From Streptococcus merionis DSM 19192 (GTDB lineage: Bacteria > Bacillota > Bacilli > Lactobacillales > Streptococcaceae), in assembly GCF_000380085.1 (NCBI RefSeq), contig NZ_KB904559.1, positions 1 to 64,000 of the forward strand: 64,000 nt of DNA, read 5' to 3'. Position numbers and translations under genes: made by a program. Below are positions 20,276-29,767 of this stretch, one piece after another. The notes under the pieces were generated by a model. It saw only the letters and a program-made list of their open reading frames with translations, did no database searches and was not told the DNA's origin. The first letter of the stretch is position 1. Every line of letters begins with the position of its first letter.

Positions 20276-20322
20276 GGTGCTATTATAACAAAAAGAAACT
20301 TGGTAAGACAAGTCTCTTCCGT

Positions 20323-20718
20323 TTAGTTTTCTTCAATAGTTGCAATACACCAGCCGATCAACTCTTCAAGCCGCTCAGTCCGCTCCAGCATGTGGAGGTA
20401 GCCAATCACCGCTTCAAAGCCTGTCGACATCTTGTAGGTGATGATGTCGGTATTCTTGGCCTTGGTGTGGGTCGGGGCATTGCGGCCTCGTTTATAGATA
20501 GCCTCTTCTTCCTCTGTCAGAAGCTTTTGCTCTAGCAGGAGATTGATTAACATAGCCTGAGCCTTGGCCGACACATAATGAGTTGCCAAGCGATGCAATT
20601 GACGAGGTTTGGTCTGGCCTTTAAAGATTAAGTGCCTGCGAATATACATGGAATAAACGGCATCGCCTTCAAAGGCTAGGGCAATCCCATTGATTAAACT
20701 GACATCAACCTTAGTCAC
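20323..20718 (-). CDS. mrnC: Mini-ribonuclease III (23S rRNA 3'-end maturation)
   Basis: A 131-residue RNase III catalytic domain without the dsRNA-binding domain. GDAVYSMYIRRHL carries the conserved Asp. The start is GTG at 20718 with GAGGTGG upstream, overlapping the cysS stop by 8 bases, so the pair is coupled. This linkage to cysS is common in Firmicutes. Confidence 0.92.
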   Translation of the reverse strand: MTKVDVSLINGIALAFEGDAVYSMYIRRHLIFKGQTKPRQLHRLATHYVSAKAQAMLINLLLEQKLLTEEEEAIYKRGRNAPTHTKAKNTDIITYKMSTGFEAVIGYLHMLERTERLEELIGWCIATIEEN

Positions 20719-22057
20719 GAAGCCACCTCACACCGTCCTTAGTGTCTAACAACTTAATACCCTGGGCAGCCAATTCGTCCCGAATGCGATCTGCTGTGGC
20801 AAAGTCGCGCTTGGCACGGGCATCCTGACGCTCTGCAATCAAGGCTTCAATCTCCTCATCCAGCACTTCGGTCTCAAATACAATACCAAAAACAGCTAAA
20901 ATGGCCGCGAACTCCTCTTTGATAGTTTGGTTATAATTACCTGAGTTAATGAATTTAGCCATGTCAAAGACGGTGGTAATACCATTTGCCGTATTGAAAT
21001 CATCGTCCATAGCCTGTACAAAATCAGCCTTTAAGCTCTGCCATTTTTCAAGATCTGTCTGATCGGTAAAATCCTGAGTGTAAGCATTTTTCAGGTACTT
21101 GAGGTTAATTTCGGCATCCTGAACAGCCTTGTCTGTGTAATTGAGCGGACGGCGATAATGCTGGGTGGCTAGGAAGAAACGCAAAACCTGCCCGTCCACT
21201 TTTTCCAACATATCATGGGCCGTCACAAAATTGCCTAAAGACTTAGACATCTTCTCATTGTCAATATTGAGCATGGCATTGTGCATCCAGTAATTGGCAA
21301 AAGTCTGACCAGTTTTGGCTTCGGACTGGGCGATTTCATTGGTATGGTGCGGAAATTCAAGATCAGCACCACCGCCATGGATATCAATGGTATCCCCGAG
21401 CAACTCGGTCGCCATGACTGAGCATTCAATATGCCAACCAGGACGTCCTGTTCCCCAAGGGCTGTCCCAAGACACTTCGCCAAGCTTGGCTGCTTTCCAA
21501 AGAGCAAAGTCAACGGGATTTTCCTTAAGCTGTGTTTCCGCATCAACCCGACCGCTGGCGCCCAGTTCTAGGTCTTCAAGGGTTTTATTGGCTAGCTTGG
21601 CATAATCCTTAGCTTTCTCAACTCGGAAATAAACATCGCCACTACTCTCGTAAGCGTACCCTTTAGCAATCAAATCCGCCACAAAGGCGATAATCTCAGC
21701 CACATAGTCAATGACCCGTGGGTGAACAGTTGCAGGCTTGACGCCCAGCTTGGTCACATCCTCACGAAAGGCTTTGATAAATTTATCCGCAAAGGCCTTG
21801 GTGTCCATCTTAGCTGCAGCAGCGCCCTTGATAATCTTATCGTCCACATCGGTGAAGTTGGAAATATAGGTCACCTCAAACCCGCGGTACTCAAAGTAAC
21901 GCCGAATGGTATCAAAAGACACCACACTCCGGGCGTTGCCGATATGAATATAGTTATAAACCGTTGGTCCACAGACATACATCTTGACCCTGCCCTCCTC
22001 AAGCGGGACAAACTCACGTAGACTGCGACTCATGGTATCGTAAATGGAAATTGTCAT
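20711..22057 (-). CDS. cysS: Cysteinyl-tRNA synthetase
   Basis: A class I synthetase of 448 residues. It has the HIGH-type motif (YIHIGNARS), KMSKSLGN, and the zinc ligands Cys in MYVCGPTVYN and CSVMA with the HHTNE segment. Start at 22057 (MTISIYDTMSR) fits family length; the longer frame adds four residues. It heads cysS-mrnC-rlmB-degV. No T-box is seen upstream. Confidence 0.97.
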   Translation of the reverse strand: MTISIYDTMSRSLREFVPLEEGRVKMYVCGPTVYNYIHIGNARSVVSFDTIRRYFEYRGFEVTYISNFTDVDDKIIKGAAAAKMDTKAFADKFIKAFREDVTKLGVKPATVHPRVIDYVAEIIAFVADLIAKGYAYESSGDVYFRVEKAKDYAKLANKTLEDLELGASGRVDAETQLKENPVDFALWKAAKLGEVSWDSPWGTGRPGWHIECSVMATELLGDTIDIHGGGADLEFPHHTNEIAQSEAKTGQTFANYWMHNAMLNIDNEKMSKSLGNFVTAHDMLEKVDGQVLRFFLATQHYRRPLNYTDKAVQDAEINLKYLKNAYTQDFTDQTDLEKWQSLKADFVQAMDDDFNTANGITTVFDMAKFINSGNYNQTIKEEFAAILAVFGIVFETEVLDEEIEALIAERQDARAKRDFATADRIRDELAAQGIKLLDTKDGVRWLRD

Positions 22058-22169
22058 CTGAAAACTCACTTTACATTTCTAATAATCCCATTATATCACA
22101 AAACGGAGTAAAGCACCCATTGCACAAAAGTAGGCTAAACCCCGTTTTTATCTCTTTGATTTATCATTT

Positions 22170-23282
22170 CTATTGCCTATTAACCCAAATATGGAAAGAA
22201 TCTGGACTCATATTACTTTCTTGCAAAACTACCTGACTTGTAAGTGTATTGTAAATGAGTAACTGACTTCCAGACAATATCAATAACAGGTCATTATTTA
22301 AACGTTTAACATCTTTTATATAGTCCGTTTCAACTGATAGACCAAAAGTGGATAAATCAATGAAAGATGAGCTGTTATTGTTCAAATTAAACAAACTGAA
22401 ACCAAGCTTTCTAGAATCATTTCTTTCATGCTCAATAGCAATCATATCTTGGCCTAAGTCAAAAATATTAAGGGGAGCAATTTCTGGCAAATCTATCAAT
22501 GCCTTATGTCCTGTTTGCATGTCATATGTCAACATTTGGCCTATAGGAATTCTTTCTTTAGTGCTATTTATCCTATAACCGTTTACAGCAGCGTATAAGT
22601 TGTTGTTTTTTACGATATTATCGCCAAACAAATACGTTTTATCTGAAGTTTCGAAAAGCCTCTCTACATTTTCGAGATGAACCTTTCCATTATCACTGAC
22701 TAGCTTATATAAATCGGTCGGATAATTACCATCCCCATGTACTTTCGTCCCTAAAAAATAGAGAATATTGTCATCTACTGAGAAATCTCTGCCAAGAACA
22801 GCCTCATCAAAGGTGTATTTACTAACTTCCTTTAAATTTGAATCAAAAGAGGCTAGGAAGGTACTGTCGGTGCTAGCTTCTGAAGTAAAATAGTAACTTG
22901 CAGAAATACCAGATGAAGAGTAAGCGTAATCAGGTGTTTGATTATATTTAATGGTTCCTTTTTGAAAATCCATGGCAATAATTCTACCGACAACTCCAAG
23001 GGGTGGCCCTTCTTCAGAAAAGAGTAGATAACGCTTGTCTATTTCAGCCCTCTGAACTGCAGGGTTAATCTGTCCTTTTACAAGCTGGATCTTGTCTTTT
23101 GAAGTTTGTTTCAGAGAATTGTTCTTAAAACGATATCCTTGAACATCTCCATAACTGATGATATAAAAGTCTGTTTTTGAATGAGTAGTGAATGTATCAG
23201 GCGATTTAAAGATCGTTTTTAAACCTATTATTCCTACCAATAATAAAAGGAAACTAACAATAGCAGTAAGCTTTTTATTCAT
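22170..23282 (-). CDS. Unknown protein with N-terminal membrane anchor, propeller-like
   Basis: A 370-residue protein. Residues 5-25 form one hydrophobic segment (signal anchor, no lipobox). The rest is extracellular in prediction, with repeating strands and short acidic turns (for example ISYGDVQGYRF, LYKLVSDNGKVHLENV, MLTYDMQTGHKAL), like a beta-propeller. I do not recognise the family. It has lower GC than its neighbours. It lies between the small membrane protein and cysS, all in one direction. Confidence 0.65.
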   Translation of the reverse strand: MNKKLTAIVSFLLLLVGIIGLKTIFKSPDTFTTHSKTDFYIISYGDVQGYRFKNNSLKQTSKDKIQLVKGQINPAVQRAEIDKRYLLFSEEGPPLGVVGRIIAMDFQKGTIKYNQTPDYAYSSSGISASYYFTSEASTDSTFLASFDSNLKEVSKYTFDEAVLGRDFSVDDNILYFLGTKVHGDGNYPTDLYKLVSDNGKVHLENVERLFETSDKTYLFGDNIVKNNNLYAAVNGYRINSTKERIPIGQMLTYDMQTGHKALIDLPEIAPLNIFDLGQDMIAIEHERNDSRKLGFSLFNLNNNSSSFIDLSTFGLSVETDYIKDVKRLNNDLLLILSGSQLLIYNTLTSQVVLQESNMSPDSFHIWVNRQ

Positions 23283-23449
23283 AGAGCCTTACCTATTCCT
23301 ATGGACATACGAAGTGAAATGGACAATTTTATTTGATTTCAATTCATTATAGAGTAAAAGAGGATGGATTGCAATCGTTTTCGAAAAAGTTATTTTATCC
23401 ATTTCCAGAACAGCCACCAAACATTGCCTTGGGCTGCGTTCAATCTTCA

Positions 23450-23629
23450 CTACTTATTTTTCTGATCCTGCTGGTATTTCTGGCAAAGACGATTAAACCA
23501 AGTCATAGCTACTGTCAGCCAGATAATTCCCATCCAAATCTTATCAGATAGGAAATAATTCACCGCCAAACCACAAAAACCGATCACAAGCAGCAAATAA
23601 GCCCAATAAGTTTTGAGAAAGACTCTCAT
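23450..23629 (-). CDS. Small two-helix membrane protein, unknown
   Basis: A 59-residue protein starting MRVFLKTYWAYLLLVIGF with AGGAGGTG well placed upstream. Two hydrophobic segments (about 7-24 and 28-43) precede a charged tail. It starts right at the end of the nucleoside phosphorylase gene, so the two are likely translated together. Function unknown. Confidence 0.65.
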   Translation of the reverse strand: MRVFLKTYWAYLLLVIGFCGLAVNYFLSDKIWMGIIWLTVAMTWFNRLCQKYQQDQKNK

Positions 23630-23630
23630 T

Positions 23631-24392
23631 TCACACCTCCTGTGCAATCGTCAAAGCAATCTCGAAAAAGACCATCACATCTGCTGTACGTTCTTCCTTA
23701 CGCTTGTCCCAGATATTCCTCTTGTGGTCCACGTAGTCGGCCGTGTAGAAAAACTGATAGACCTGAACCTTTCGAAATTGGGCCCAAGCCATAATGGCTG
23801 ATGCTTCCATATCAACCACGGTCGCACCAGCTTCAAGGCGCCGCTTGACCTTTTCCGCCGTTTCCCGGTAAAAGGCATCGGTCGTCCAAGATTTCGCCCG
23901 CACATGCTCAATCTCTTGCTTGTCCAAGGCTTTTTCCATGGTTAATAACAAAGCTTCATCATAGTCAATCTCATCGCTAGCTGGAGCATAATGATAGCTC
24001 ACTCCCTCGTCCCGTAGAGCTGACGCAGGTAAAATAATCTTATCTGCCGCGATGGATTTATCCAAAACACCGCAAGACCCCAAAACAATGAATTTCTTAA
24101 AACCAAGGGCGTTTAGCTCCTCTAGCTGACCGACAGCCATGGCAGCACCAATGGTCGCTAGCATTATCGCTACCTTTAAGCCATCTTTTTCATAAATGTA
24201 CCAAGGATGATGGCCGTTGAGACTATTAAGGTAGCCACCCTTGATAACACCTTCTTTCTGACAAATGCGGTCTACAATCTCTCCATTAAAGGAATAAATT
24301 AGCGTATCACAAATGATTTTTGCTCGTTTCTGAACAGCTGGACTTCCTGGTTCAATTATTGCTGGTCCATCTTCAAACTCTTCCAGTAACAT
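23631..24392 (-). CDS. Nucleoside phosphorylase family protein
   Basis: A 253-residue protein with the family pattern GLKVAIMLATIGAAMAVGQL, FKKFIVLGSCGVLD, and VVDMEASAIMAWA, where the Met-Glu pair binds the ribose. It probably splits a purine or pyrimidine nucleoside; the substrate cannot be told from sequence. ATG at 24392 has GAGGAG upstream; a GTG two codons earlier is the alternative. The start abuts the preceding acetyltransferase gene. Confidence 0.85.
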   Translation of the reverse strand: MLLEEFEDGPAIIEPGSPAVQKRAKIICDTLIYSFNGEIVDRICQKEGVIKGGYLNSLNGHHPWYIYEKDGLKVAIMLATIGAAMAVGQLEELNALGFKKFIVLGSCGVLDKSIAADKIILPASALRDEGVSYHYAPASDEIDYDEALLLTMEKALDKQEIEHVRAKSWTTDAFYRETAEKVKRRLEAGATVVDMEASAIMAWAQFRKVQVYQFFYTADYVDHKRNIWDKRKEERTADVMVFFEIALTIAQEV

Positions 24393-24394
24393 AA

Positions 24395-25258
24395 TCACTC
24401 CTCTTTAGCAGGTTTTAGGTAAATAATCTGGGTCTGCTGGACAAAGCCAATTTTTTCATAGAGACGCTTGGCGCTGATATTATCATCCTCCACTGCGATT
24501 TGAAATGGTTTGTCATTTTTACTCAGCAACTCATTGACCAGTTGCTGGACAAGATATGTGCCGTAGCCTTGCCCACGGTAATTTTCCAACACTGCTAAGC
24601 CATAAAGGTAATTGTAGTCCGAGCTGAGATCCACCGTACAAGACGCGATAACCTGATTCTCTTTTAGAAGAACATAGAGCCAACTATCCTCGTCCTGCAG
24701 GGCTTCTTTTGCATAACGCAAACTGAGTTGATAATCATTGTCAAAGGTTTGACTTTGAAACTGTGCGATAGCATGAAGAAGTGCCTCCTCAGCTTGGCAC
24801 ATCTGCACATCAGTGCGAGTTTTGGCCAGATAGGGTTCTCGCTCACGCGTTAACCAAATATCTGTCTCTTCATCTGCCACCAGATTCCATTGAGCCGGAA
24901 AATCAGGATGCTTGTCTAAAAACGCCCGCTCCGTCCAAAAGTTCGGTGCTGCAAGAGAAAAGTCAGCCGTCTCCCGATAGAAAGCATTTAGCAAATCAGT
25001 CGCTATCCCTTGCCTGCGAAACTCAGGGTGAACTAGAATAGCCAATTCCACATCATCAGGTTCATCCGCATAAACCGTCAAAAGACCGACCAGCTGCTCT
25101 CCCTCATAGGACAAGAAAAATGTAGGCAACTCGTGATCAAAATTCAGCATATTGGATAAATATGGCGTCCGTGCTGTTCCATCTGACTGCTGGACGATTT
25201 TTATTAGCTGTTTGACAGCCGTTAGCTGCTCTGTGTTTAACCTGTTAGTAAAAAGCAT
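24395..25258 (-). CDS. Tandem GNAT acetyltransferase
   Basis: About 287 residues with two GNAT folds. The N-terminal one has VHPEFRRQGIATDLLNAF, the C-terminal one has LENYRGQGYGTYLVQQLV and NISAKRLYEKIGF, so the second probably binds acetyl-CoA best. Substrate unknown. The exact start is uncertain: ATG at 25258 has AGGAA 9 bases upstream, and another ATG is two codons earlier. Confidence 0.8.
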   Translation of the reverse strand: MLFTNRLNTEQLTAVKQLIKIVQQSDGTARTPYLSNMLNFDHELPTFFLSYEGEQLVGLLTVYADEPDDVELAILVHPEFRRQGIATDLLNAFYRETADFSLAAPNFWTERAFLDKHPDFPAQWNLVADEETDIWLTREREPYLAKTRTDVQMCQAEEALLHAIAQFQSQTFDNDYQLSLRYAKEALQDEDSWLYVLLKENQVIASCTVDLSSDYNYLYGLAVLENYRGQGYGTYLVQQLVNELLSKNDKPFQIAVEDDNISAKRLYEKIGFVQQTQIIYLKPAKEE

Positions 25259-25268
25259 ATACATTTTC

Positions 25269-25679
25269 CTATATAAATTTGACAAAGAAGTGCTCCGAAT
25301 AGCCGTCTTCATGATGGCAGTAGGAACCAACTTCCTCGTAGCCCAAGGCTTTGTAGAAGGCACGGCCTTGCCAATCAAAGGTGTCTAAACGGATCGTATT
25401 AGCCCCAAGGGATTTAGCTCGTTTTTCCAGCTCTGCCATTAGTCGGCGGCCCAAGCCCTTTCTCCGATGACTTTCTGCCACAAAGACGGTCGAAACATAG
25501 AGAATCTGAAAAGCCGTCATGGTCGCATCAAGACCTGCTATCAACTGACCAGACTTATCCTTTATGCCAAGAGAAAGGCAGCCTTTTCTTGGAAAACGAA
25601 TGAACTGCTTGTCATAATTTTCCAAGGCCTCTTCAATTACTCCGACCTCTTCAGCGGTCAACTCAACAATATTTTCCAT
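25269..25679 (-). CDS. GNAT acetyltransferase
   Basis: A 136-residue single-domain enzyme with the acetyl-CoA loop ESHRRKGLGRRLMAELEKRA and GRAFYKALGYEEVG. ATG at 25679 has GGAGAAAA upstream. It lies 7 bases after cysE and just before the tandem GNAT gene. Substrate unknown. Confidence 0.85.
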   Translation of the reverse strand: MENIVELTAEEVGVIEEALENYDKQFIRFPRKGCLSLGIKDKSGQLIAGLDATMTAFQILYVSTVFVAESHRRKGLGRRLMAELEKRAKSLGANTIRLDTFDWQGRAFYKALGYEEVGSYCHHEDGYSEHFFVKFI

Positions 25680-25686
25680 TTTTCTC

Positions 25687-26310
25687 CTACAAATGCGATG
25701 AATGGTGGCTGGCATCGCGCATGGCCTCTAACTTGGTCGTGTAGTACTGACCTTCGCGCACTGCCTCAATCTGATGAATCGCAAGTTCATCCTTTTGACC
25801 GTGAACACGGACAACCTTAGCTGGCATACCCACTACCGTCACATCGGCTGGGACATCTGCTAAGACAACCGCCGCTGCCCCAACTTTAGCATTGCGACCA
25901 ACCTCAATTGGCCCAATGACCTGAGAATGGGCCGAAATCAGCGCACCTTCGCGAATGGTCGGATGACGTTTGCCCACATCTTTACCAGTTCCACCGAGCG
26001 TCACCCCGTGATAGAGCATAACCCCTTTTTCAATAATAGCAGTCTCCCCAATAACGAGCCCAGCCCCGTGATCAATGAACACACCTGGCGCAATTTGGGC
26101 ACCCGGGTGAATCTCAATCTGAGTCCAAAAGCGCCAAAATTGACTATGTATTCGAGCTAAAAGTTTTAAATTATGGTTCCAGAGAAAATGGCTCAGCCGA
26201 TGGGCGGCCAAGGCTTTGATCCCCGGATAAGTCAGGATAACCTCCAAGCTAGTTCGAGCCGCAGGATCCAATTCTTTTACAATCGCAATGGATTCACTCC
26301 ACCAACCCAT
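25687..26310 (-). CDS. cysE: Serine O-acetyltransferase
   Basis: It makes O-acetylserine, the first committed step of cysteine synthesis. The 207-residue protein has the N-terminal helical domain and a C-terminal left-handed hexapeptide helix (APGVFIDHGAGLVIGETA, GKRHPTIREGALISA). His in DHGAG is the expected catalytic residue. ATG at 26310 has GGAGGTG upstream. Its place behind pnp is shared with other streptococci, but the gap is filled with repeats. Confidence 0.95.
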   Translation of the reverse strand: MGWWSESIAIVKELDPAARTSLEVILTYPGIKALAAHRLSHFLWNHNLKLLARIHSQFWRFWTQIEIHPGAQIAPGVFIDHGAGLVIGETAIIEKGVMLYHGVTLGGTGKDVGKRHPTIREGALISAHSQVIGPIEVGRNAKVGAAAVVLADVPADVTVVGMPAKVVRVHGQKDELAIHQIEAVREGQYYTTKLEAMRDASHHSSHL

Positions 26311-26325
26311 AGACACCTCCATTAA

Positions 26326-26660
26326 GATACAAAGCCCGTGAAGAAAAGCGACGAAAAATGAAAAAATTGACGCAGAGTCACTCAGACTCTAGGAAATTTT
26401 TGAATTTTATCTAGCTTTATAGAGCGTGTTCAGTTTTAAGATATGAGGCCGTTAAAAAATCCGATGAAAATGAGAAAATTGACGACAAGTCTCTGGACTT
26501 GAGGAGGTTTTCGAATTTTATCAAGGATTTTAGGCCGAATTCAGTTGTACAAGATATGAGAGCGTTGAAAAATACGATGGAAAACAGGTAAGCTAACAAA
26601 AAGTGCGGATACTCCAGGAGATTTGGTTATTTTTCCAAGCTTTTAGAGCCGTACTCACTC
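26326..26660 (+). repeat. Three tandem type A hairpin repeats behind pnp
   Basis: The unit is CGTTAAAAAATCCGATGAAA, central hairpin, then GGATTTTAGGCCGAATTCAG. Copy 1 (about 26326-26430) has AGAGTC/GACTCT (26374-26390). Copy 2 (26437-26552) has CAAGTC/GACTTG (26486-26501). Copy 3 (26553-26660) is decayed, with GGA-tac-TCC. The first two stems differ but both pair. Confidence 0.7.
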
Positions 26661-26679
26661 ATTAAGCCACTAAGCCTGA

Positions 26680-26900
26680 TTGCTACTAAGCTAGCTAATC
26701 AGCAGTGGTTCATTGGCGCTAAAGCGCCTAGTGACCCGACTAAGTTGGCATGGCCAACACATCTTACTCCCAACCACTGCACTGAGATGTTTACGCAAAC
26801 GATGAGAGGTGAGATTGGATTTTTTATACGTAATCTTCAATATTACATATTTTTGTGAGCAAGAGCGAAGCCATCATGGTGGTCTTGCCCAGCCTCTAAG
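26680..26900. repeat. Type C intergenic repeat
   Basis: ACTAAGTTGGCATGGCCAA, then CACTGCACTGAGATGTTTACG and GAGAGGTGAGATT followed by a T-run. Very similar stretches are at 34620-34680 and 34720-34800. The end (26862-26898) holds GCCATCATGGTGGTCTTGCCC, a motif related to sites near 7910 and 60880. No gene fits in the cysE-pnp gap. Confidence 0.6.
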
Positions 26901-26999
26901 TTCAGTTCCTAAGACCCAACATTCCTCACTGCACTTTTTCGGCTTTCTGATAAAGAGACGAGGCGAGATTTTCACCTCTGCCCCTTCTTTTATCTTGCT

Positions 27000-29258
27000 T
27001 TATTGATCGCGTTTGACCTCATGAAACTTGAGACCGCCGAAACTGTTGTCATCTTGACGTGGTCTGCGGTTTTGGTGATTGCTCTGACCGTTGCTATGCG
27101 CGCTTCGTTTGTGACCATTGTGTTCACGTGAATGACGTTCTGGTTCAACATAGCCTTCTGGCTTTGGAAGCAGAACTTTCATAGAAGCATCAATACGCCC
27201 CTTATCATCAATCTTGATGATTTTTACATCGACTTCGTCACCGATTTCAACCAAATCTTCGACACGATTTGTACGTGCCCAAGCCATTTCAGAGATGTGA
27301 ACCAAGGCATCTGTCTTCTCAAAAAGATTGACAAAGGCGCCGAATTTTTCGATGCGCACGACCTTAGCTCCCTCAAAGACTTCACCGACCTTGGCATCGC
27401 GCACTAAGTTTTGAATGATCTCTTTAGCTTTCTCAATCACATCACGGTCGCTTGAGTAGATAGAGACATTGCCTTCTTCGTCAATATCGATCTTCACGCC
27501 TGTTTCTGCAATAATCTTGTCAATGGTTTCGCCACCCTTACCGATAACAACCTTAATCTTGTCCACATCAATCTTGATTGTATCAATTTTCGGTGCAGTA
27601 GGAGCCAATTCTGGACGAACTTCTGGAATGGTCGCTTCAATCACATCAAGGATTTCAAAACGTGCTTTCTTAGCTTGTGCCAAAGCTTCCGTCAAAATCT
27701 CTGGTGTAATCCCTGAAATCTTGATATCCATCTGAAGGGCTGTGATCCCCTCGCGCGTACCTGCTACCTTGAAGTCCATATCACCAAAATGATCCTCAAG
27801 ACCTTGGATATCGGTCAAGACTGTATAGTTATTTCCATCTGAAATCAAGCCCATAGCAATTCCTGCGACAGGCGCCTTAATCGGCACACCGCCAGCCATG
27901 AGAGCCAGAGTACCTGCTGTGATCGAAGCTTGCGAGGACGATCCGTTGGATTCAAGGACTTCTGCTACCAGACGAATCGCATACGGAAACTCTTCAAAAC
28001 TTGGCAAGACCTGCTCAAGCGCACGCTCACCAAGCGCACCATGCCCAATCTCACGACGTCCCGGCGCTCCGTAACGACCGGTTGAGCCGACCGAATATTG
28101 TGGGAAATTGTAATGGTGCAAGAAACGTTTTTTATACTCATCACCAAGGCCATCGATGATCTGAGTCTCTCCCATTGGTGCCAAAGTCAAAACAGACAAG
28201 GCCTGCGTCTGACCCCTAGTAAAGAGACCTGAACCGTGTACATTTGGCAAGAAGTCCACTTCCGCAGCCAAAGGACGGATCTCGTCCACACGGCGCCCAT
28301 CAGGACGAACCTTGTCCTCCGTGATGAGACGACGCACTTCGGCGTGCTCCATCAATTCTAAGATTTCGTTGACATCACGCATGATGCGGTCATGCTCTTC
28401 ATGTTCCGCATAACGTTCCTCGTAATCAGCAATCACACGCTCACGCACTGCATTAGTCGCATCTTCGCGAGCTAATTTTTCTTCGATTTGAACAGCCGCT
28501 TGAAGCTCACTGTTGTAGTTTGCGACAATCTCAGCCTGCAAGTCTGCATCCACCTGAAGCAACTCAACCTCAGCCTTTTCTTTACCGACTGCTGCTACGA
28601 TTTCATTTTGGAAATCCAAGAGTTTTTGGATTTCGGCATGGCCCAATAGCAGAGCTTCCAGCATGATTTCTTCTGACAATTCTTTGGCGCCAGACTCCAC
28701 CATGTTGATCGCATCTTTGTTACCAGCCACTGTCAATTCTAAGAGAGAAGCTTCTTGTTGAGCTTCTGTCGGGTTGATGACTAATTCACCATCCACATAC
28801 CCCACCTGAACACCAGCAATCGGCCCGTCAAATGGAATATCTGAAATACAAAGCGCCAAGGATGATCCAAACATCGCAGCCATCGGCGCAGAGGCATCGC
28901 CGTCATAGGAAAGCACGGTGTTGATCACCTGTACTTCATTGCGGAATCCTTCAGCAAACATAGGACGGATTGGCCGGTCAATCAAGCGCGCTGTCAAGGT
29001 CGCATCCGTTGACGGACGCCCTTCACGTTTCATCCAGCCACCAGGGAACTTCCCAGCCGCATACATTTTTTCTTCATAGTTAACCTGAAGTGGGAAAAAG
29101 TCTCCTGTGGACATTTTCTTGGACATGACCGCCGCTGTAAGAACAGTCGAATCTCCGTAACGCACCACCACAGCACCATTTGCTTGGCGAGCCACTTGCC
29201 CCACTTCAACGATTAAAGGACGACCGGCAAAAGTCATCTCAAACACTTGTTTTGTCAT
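27000..29258 (-). CDS. pnp: Polynucleotide phosphorylase
   Basis: A 3'-5' phosphorolytic exoribonuclease of the degradosome. The 752-residue protein has two RNase PH domains ([20 protein letters not shown] at the start; [18 protein letters not shown] in the second), a KH domain ([14 protein letters not shown]) and an S1 domain ([19 protein letters not shown]), then a basic, His/Asn-rich tail. A long hairpin lies in its 5' leader. Confidence 0.97.
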   Translation of the reverse strand: MTKQVFEMTFAGRPLIVEVGQVARQANGAVVVRYGDSTVLTAAVMSKKMSTGDFFPLQVNYEEKMYAAGKFPGGWMKREGRPSTDATLTARLIDRPIRPMFAEGFRNEVQVINTVLSYDGDASAPMAAMFGSSLALCISDIPFDGPIAGVQVGYVDGELVINPTEAQQEASLLELTVAGNKDAINMVESGAKELSEEIMLEALLLGHAEIQKLLDFQNEIVAAVGKEKAEVELLQVDADLQAEIVANYNSELQAAVQIEEKLAREDATNAVRERVIADYEERYAEHEEHDRIMRDVNEILELMEHAEVRRLITEDKVRPDGRRVDEIRPLAAEVDFLPNVHGSGLFTRGQTQALSVLTLAPMGETQIIDGLGDEYKKRFLHHYNFPQYSVGSTGRYGAPGRREIGHGALGERALEQVLPSFEEFPYAIRLVAEVLESNGSSSQASITAGTLALMAGGVPIKAPVAGIAMGLISDGNNYTVLTDIQGLEDHFGDMDFKVAGTREGITALQMDIKISGITPEILTEALAQAKKARFEILDVIEATIPEVRPELAPTAPKIDTIKIDVDKIKVVIGKGGETIDKIIAETGVKIDIDEEGNVSIYSSDRDVIEKAKEIIQNLVRDAKVGEVFEGAKVVRIEKFGAFVNLFEKTDALVHISEMAWARTNRVEDLVEIGDEVDVKIIKIDDKGRIDASMKVLLPKPEGYVEPERHSREHNGHKRSAHSNGQSNHQNRRPRQDDNSFGGLKFHEVKRDQ

Positions 29259-29289
29259 TATTTCTCCTGACTATTGTCTTTTTCTTAGG

Positions 29290-29391
29290 ACGTGTTTTCC
29301 ACAAAGGGCAACCGATCACCCGCTCTGCTATTTTCCAAAAAAAGCCTATCTGCTCCCCTTTGCACAAAACCACGTACCGTTTTCTATTTTA
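29290..29391 (-). promoter_or_regulatory. pnp leader hairpin and -10 box
   Basis: ACGTGTTTT (29290-29298) pairs with AAAACCACGT (29366-29375, one bulge), and CAAAGGG (29302-29308) with CCCTTTG (29356-29362). A -10 box TAAAAT (minus, 29386-29391) would start the transcript near 29379, right at the base of the stem. The -35 is weak. Confidence 0.5.
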
Positions 29392-29651
29392 GCACAATTT
29401 TGGCGAAATCAAAAGGGAGCAATACAGAAAAACACGCTGTAGGCACGAGATTTCTTCTACACTTTGTCGTTGCCTCTCACTTTTTTGCCTAGATTAACTT
29501 GCTCAGGTACTGATCAAAATTCATAAACGTTACCAAAATCTTCAATATCTTCTCAGTATTTTGCGCCTGAAAGACGGGTAAAAAAGATAAGCAGCACGAT
29601 GTCAGATAGGTGTGTTTGTTTTTCCAACTCTCCCAATCATCACAAACGCAG

Positions 29652-29716
29652 TCAAAAACGCTGTCGTTTTTGAGACATAAAAACACCTCCCACGTCTATT
29701 ATGAACGAGGGAGATG
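29652..29716 (-). terminator. Two hairpins behind pepF
   Basis: Minus-strand order: an imperfect CTCCC/GGGAG stem followed by TTTTT (29679-29716), then a perfect 9-bp stem TCAAAAACG/CGTTTTTGA (29652-29673). Together they likely end the pepF transcript. The rest of the gap 29259-29767 shows only the pnp leader. Confidence 0.6.
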
Positions 29717-29767
29717 AGCATGATTTTACGAAAATATTATCTAAAAAACGAAACTTTCTTTATGCGT

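Noticed and set aside
22058..22169. T-box leader before cysS
   Set aside because: No room and no T-box motif; the gene starts shortly after the upstream frame.
26326..26660. CRISPR-like array (three regular repeats)
   Set aside because: Units are imperfect, about 110 bases long with internal hairpins, without unique spacers or cas genes.
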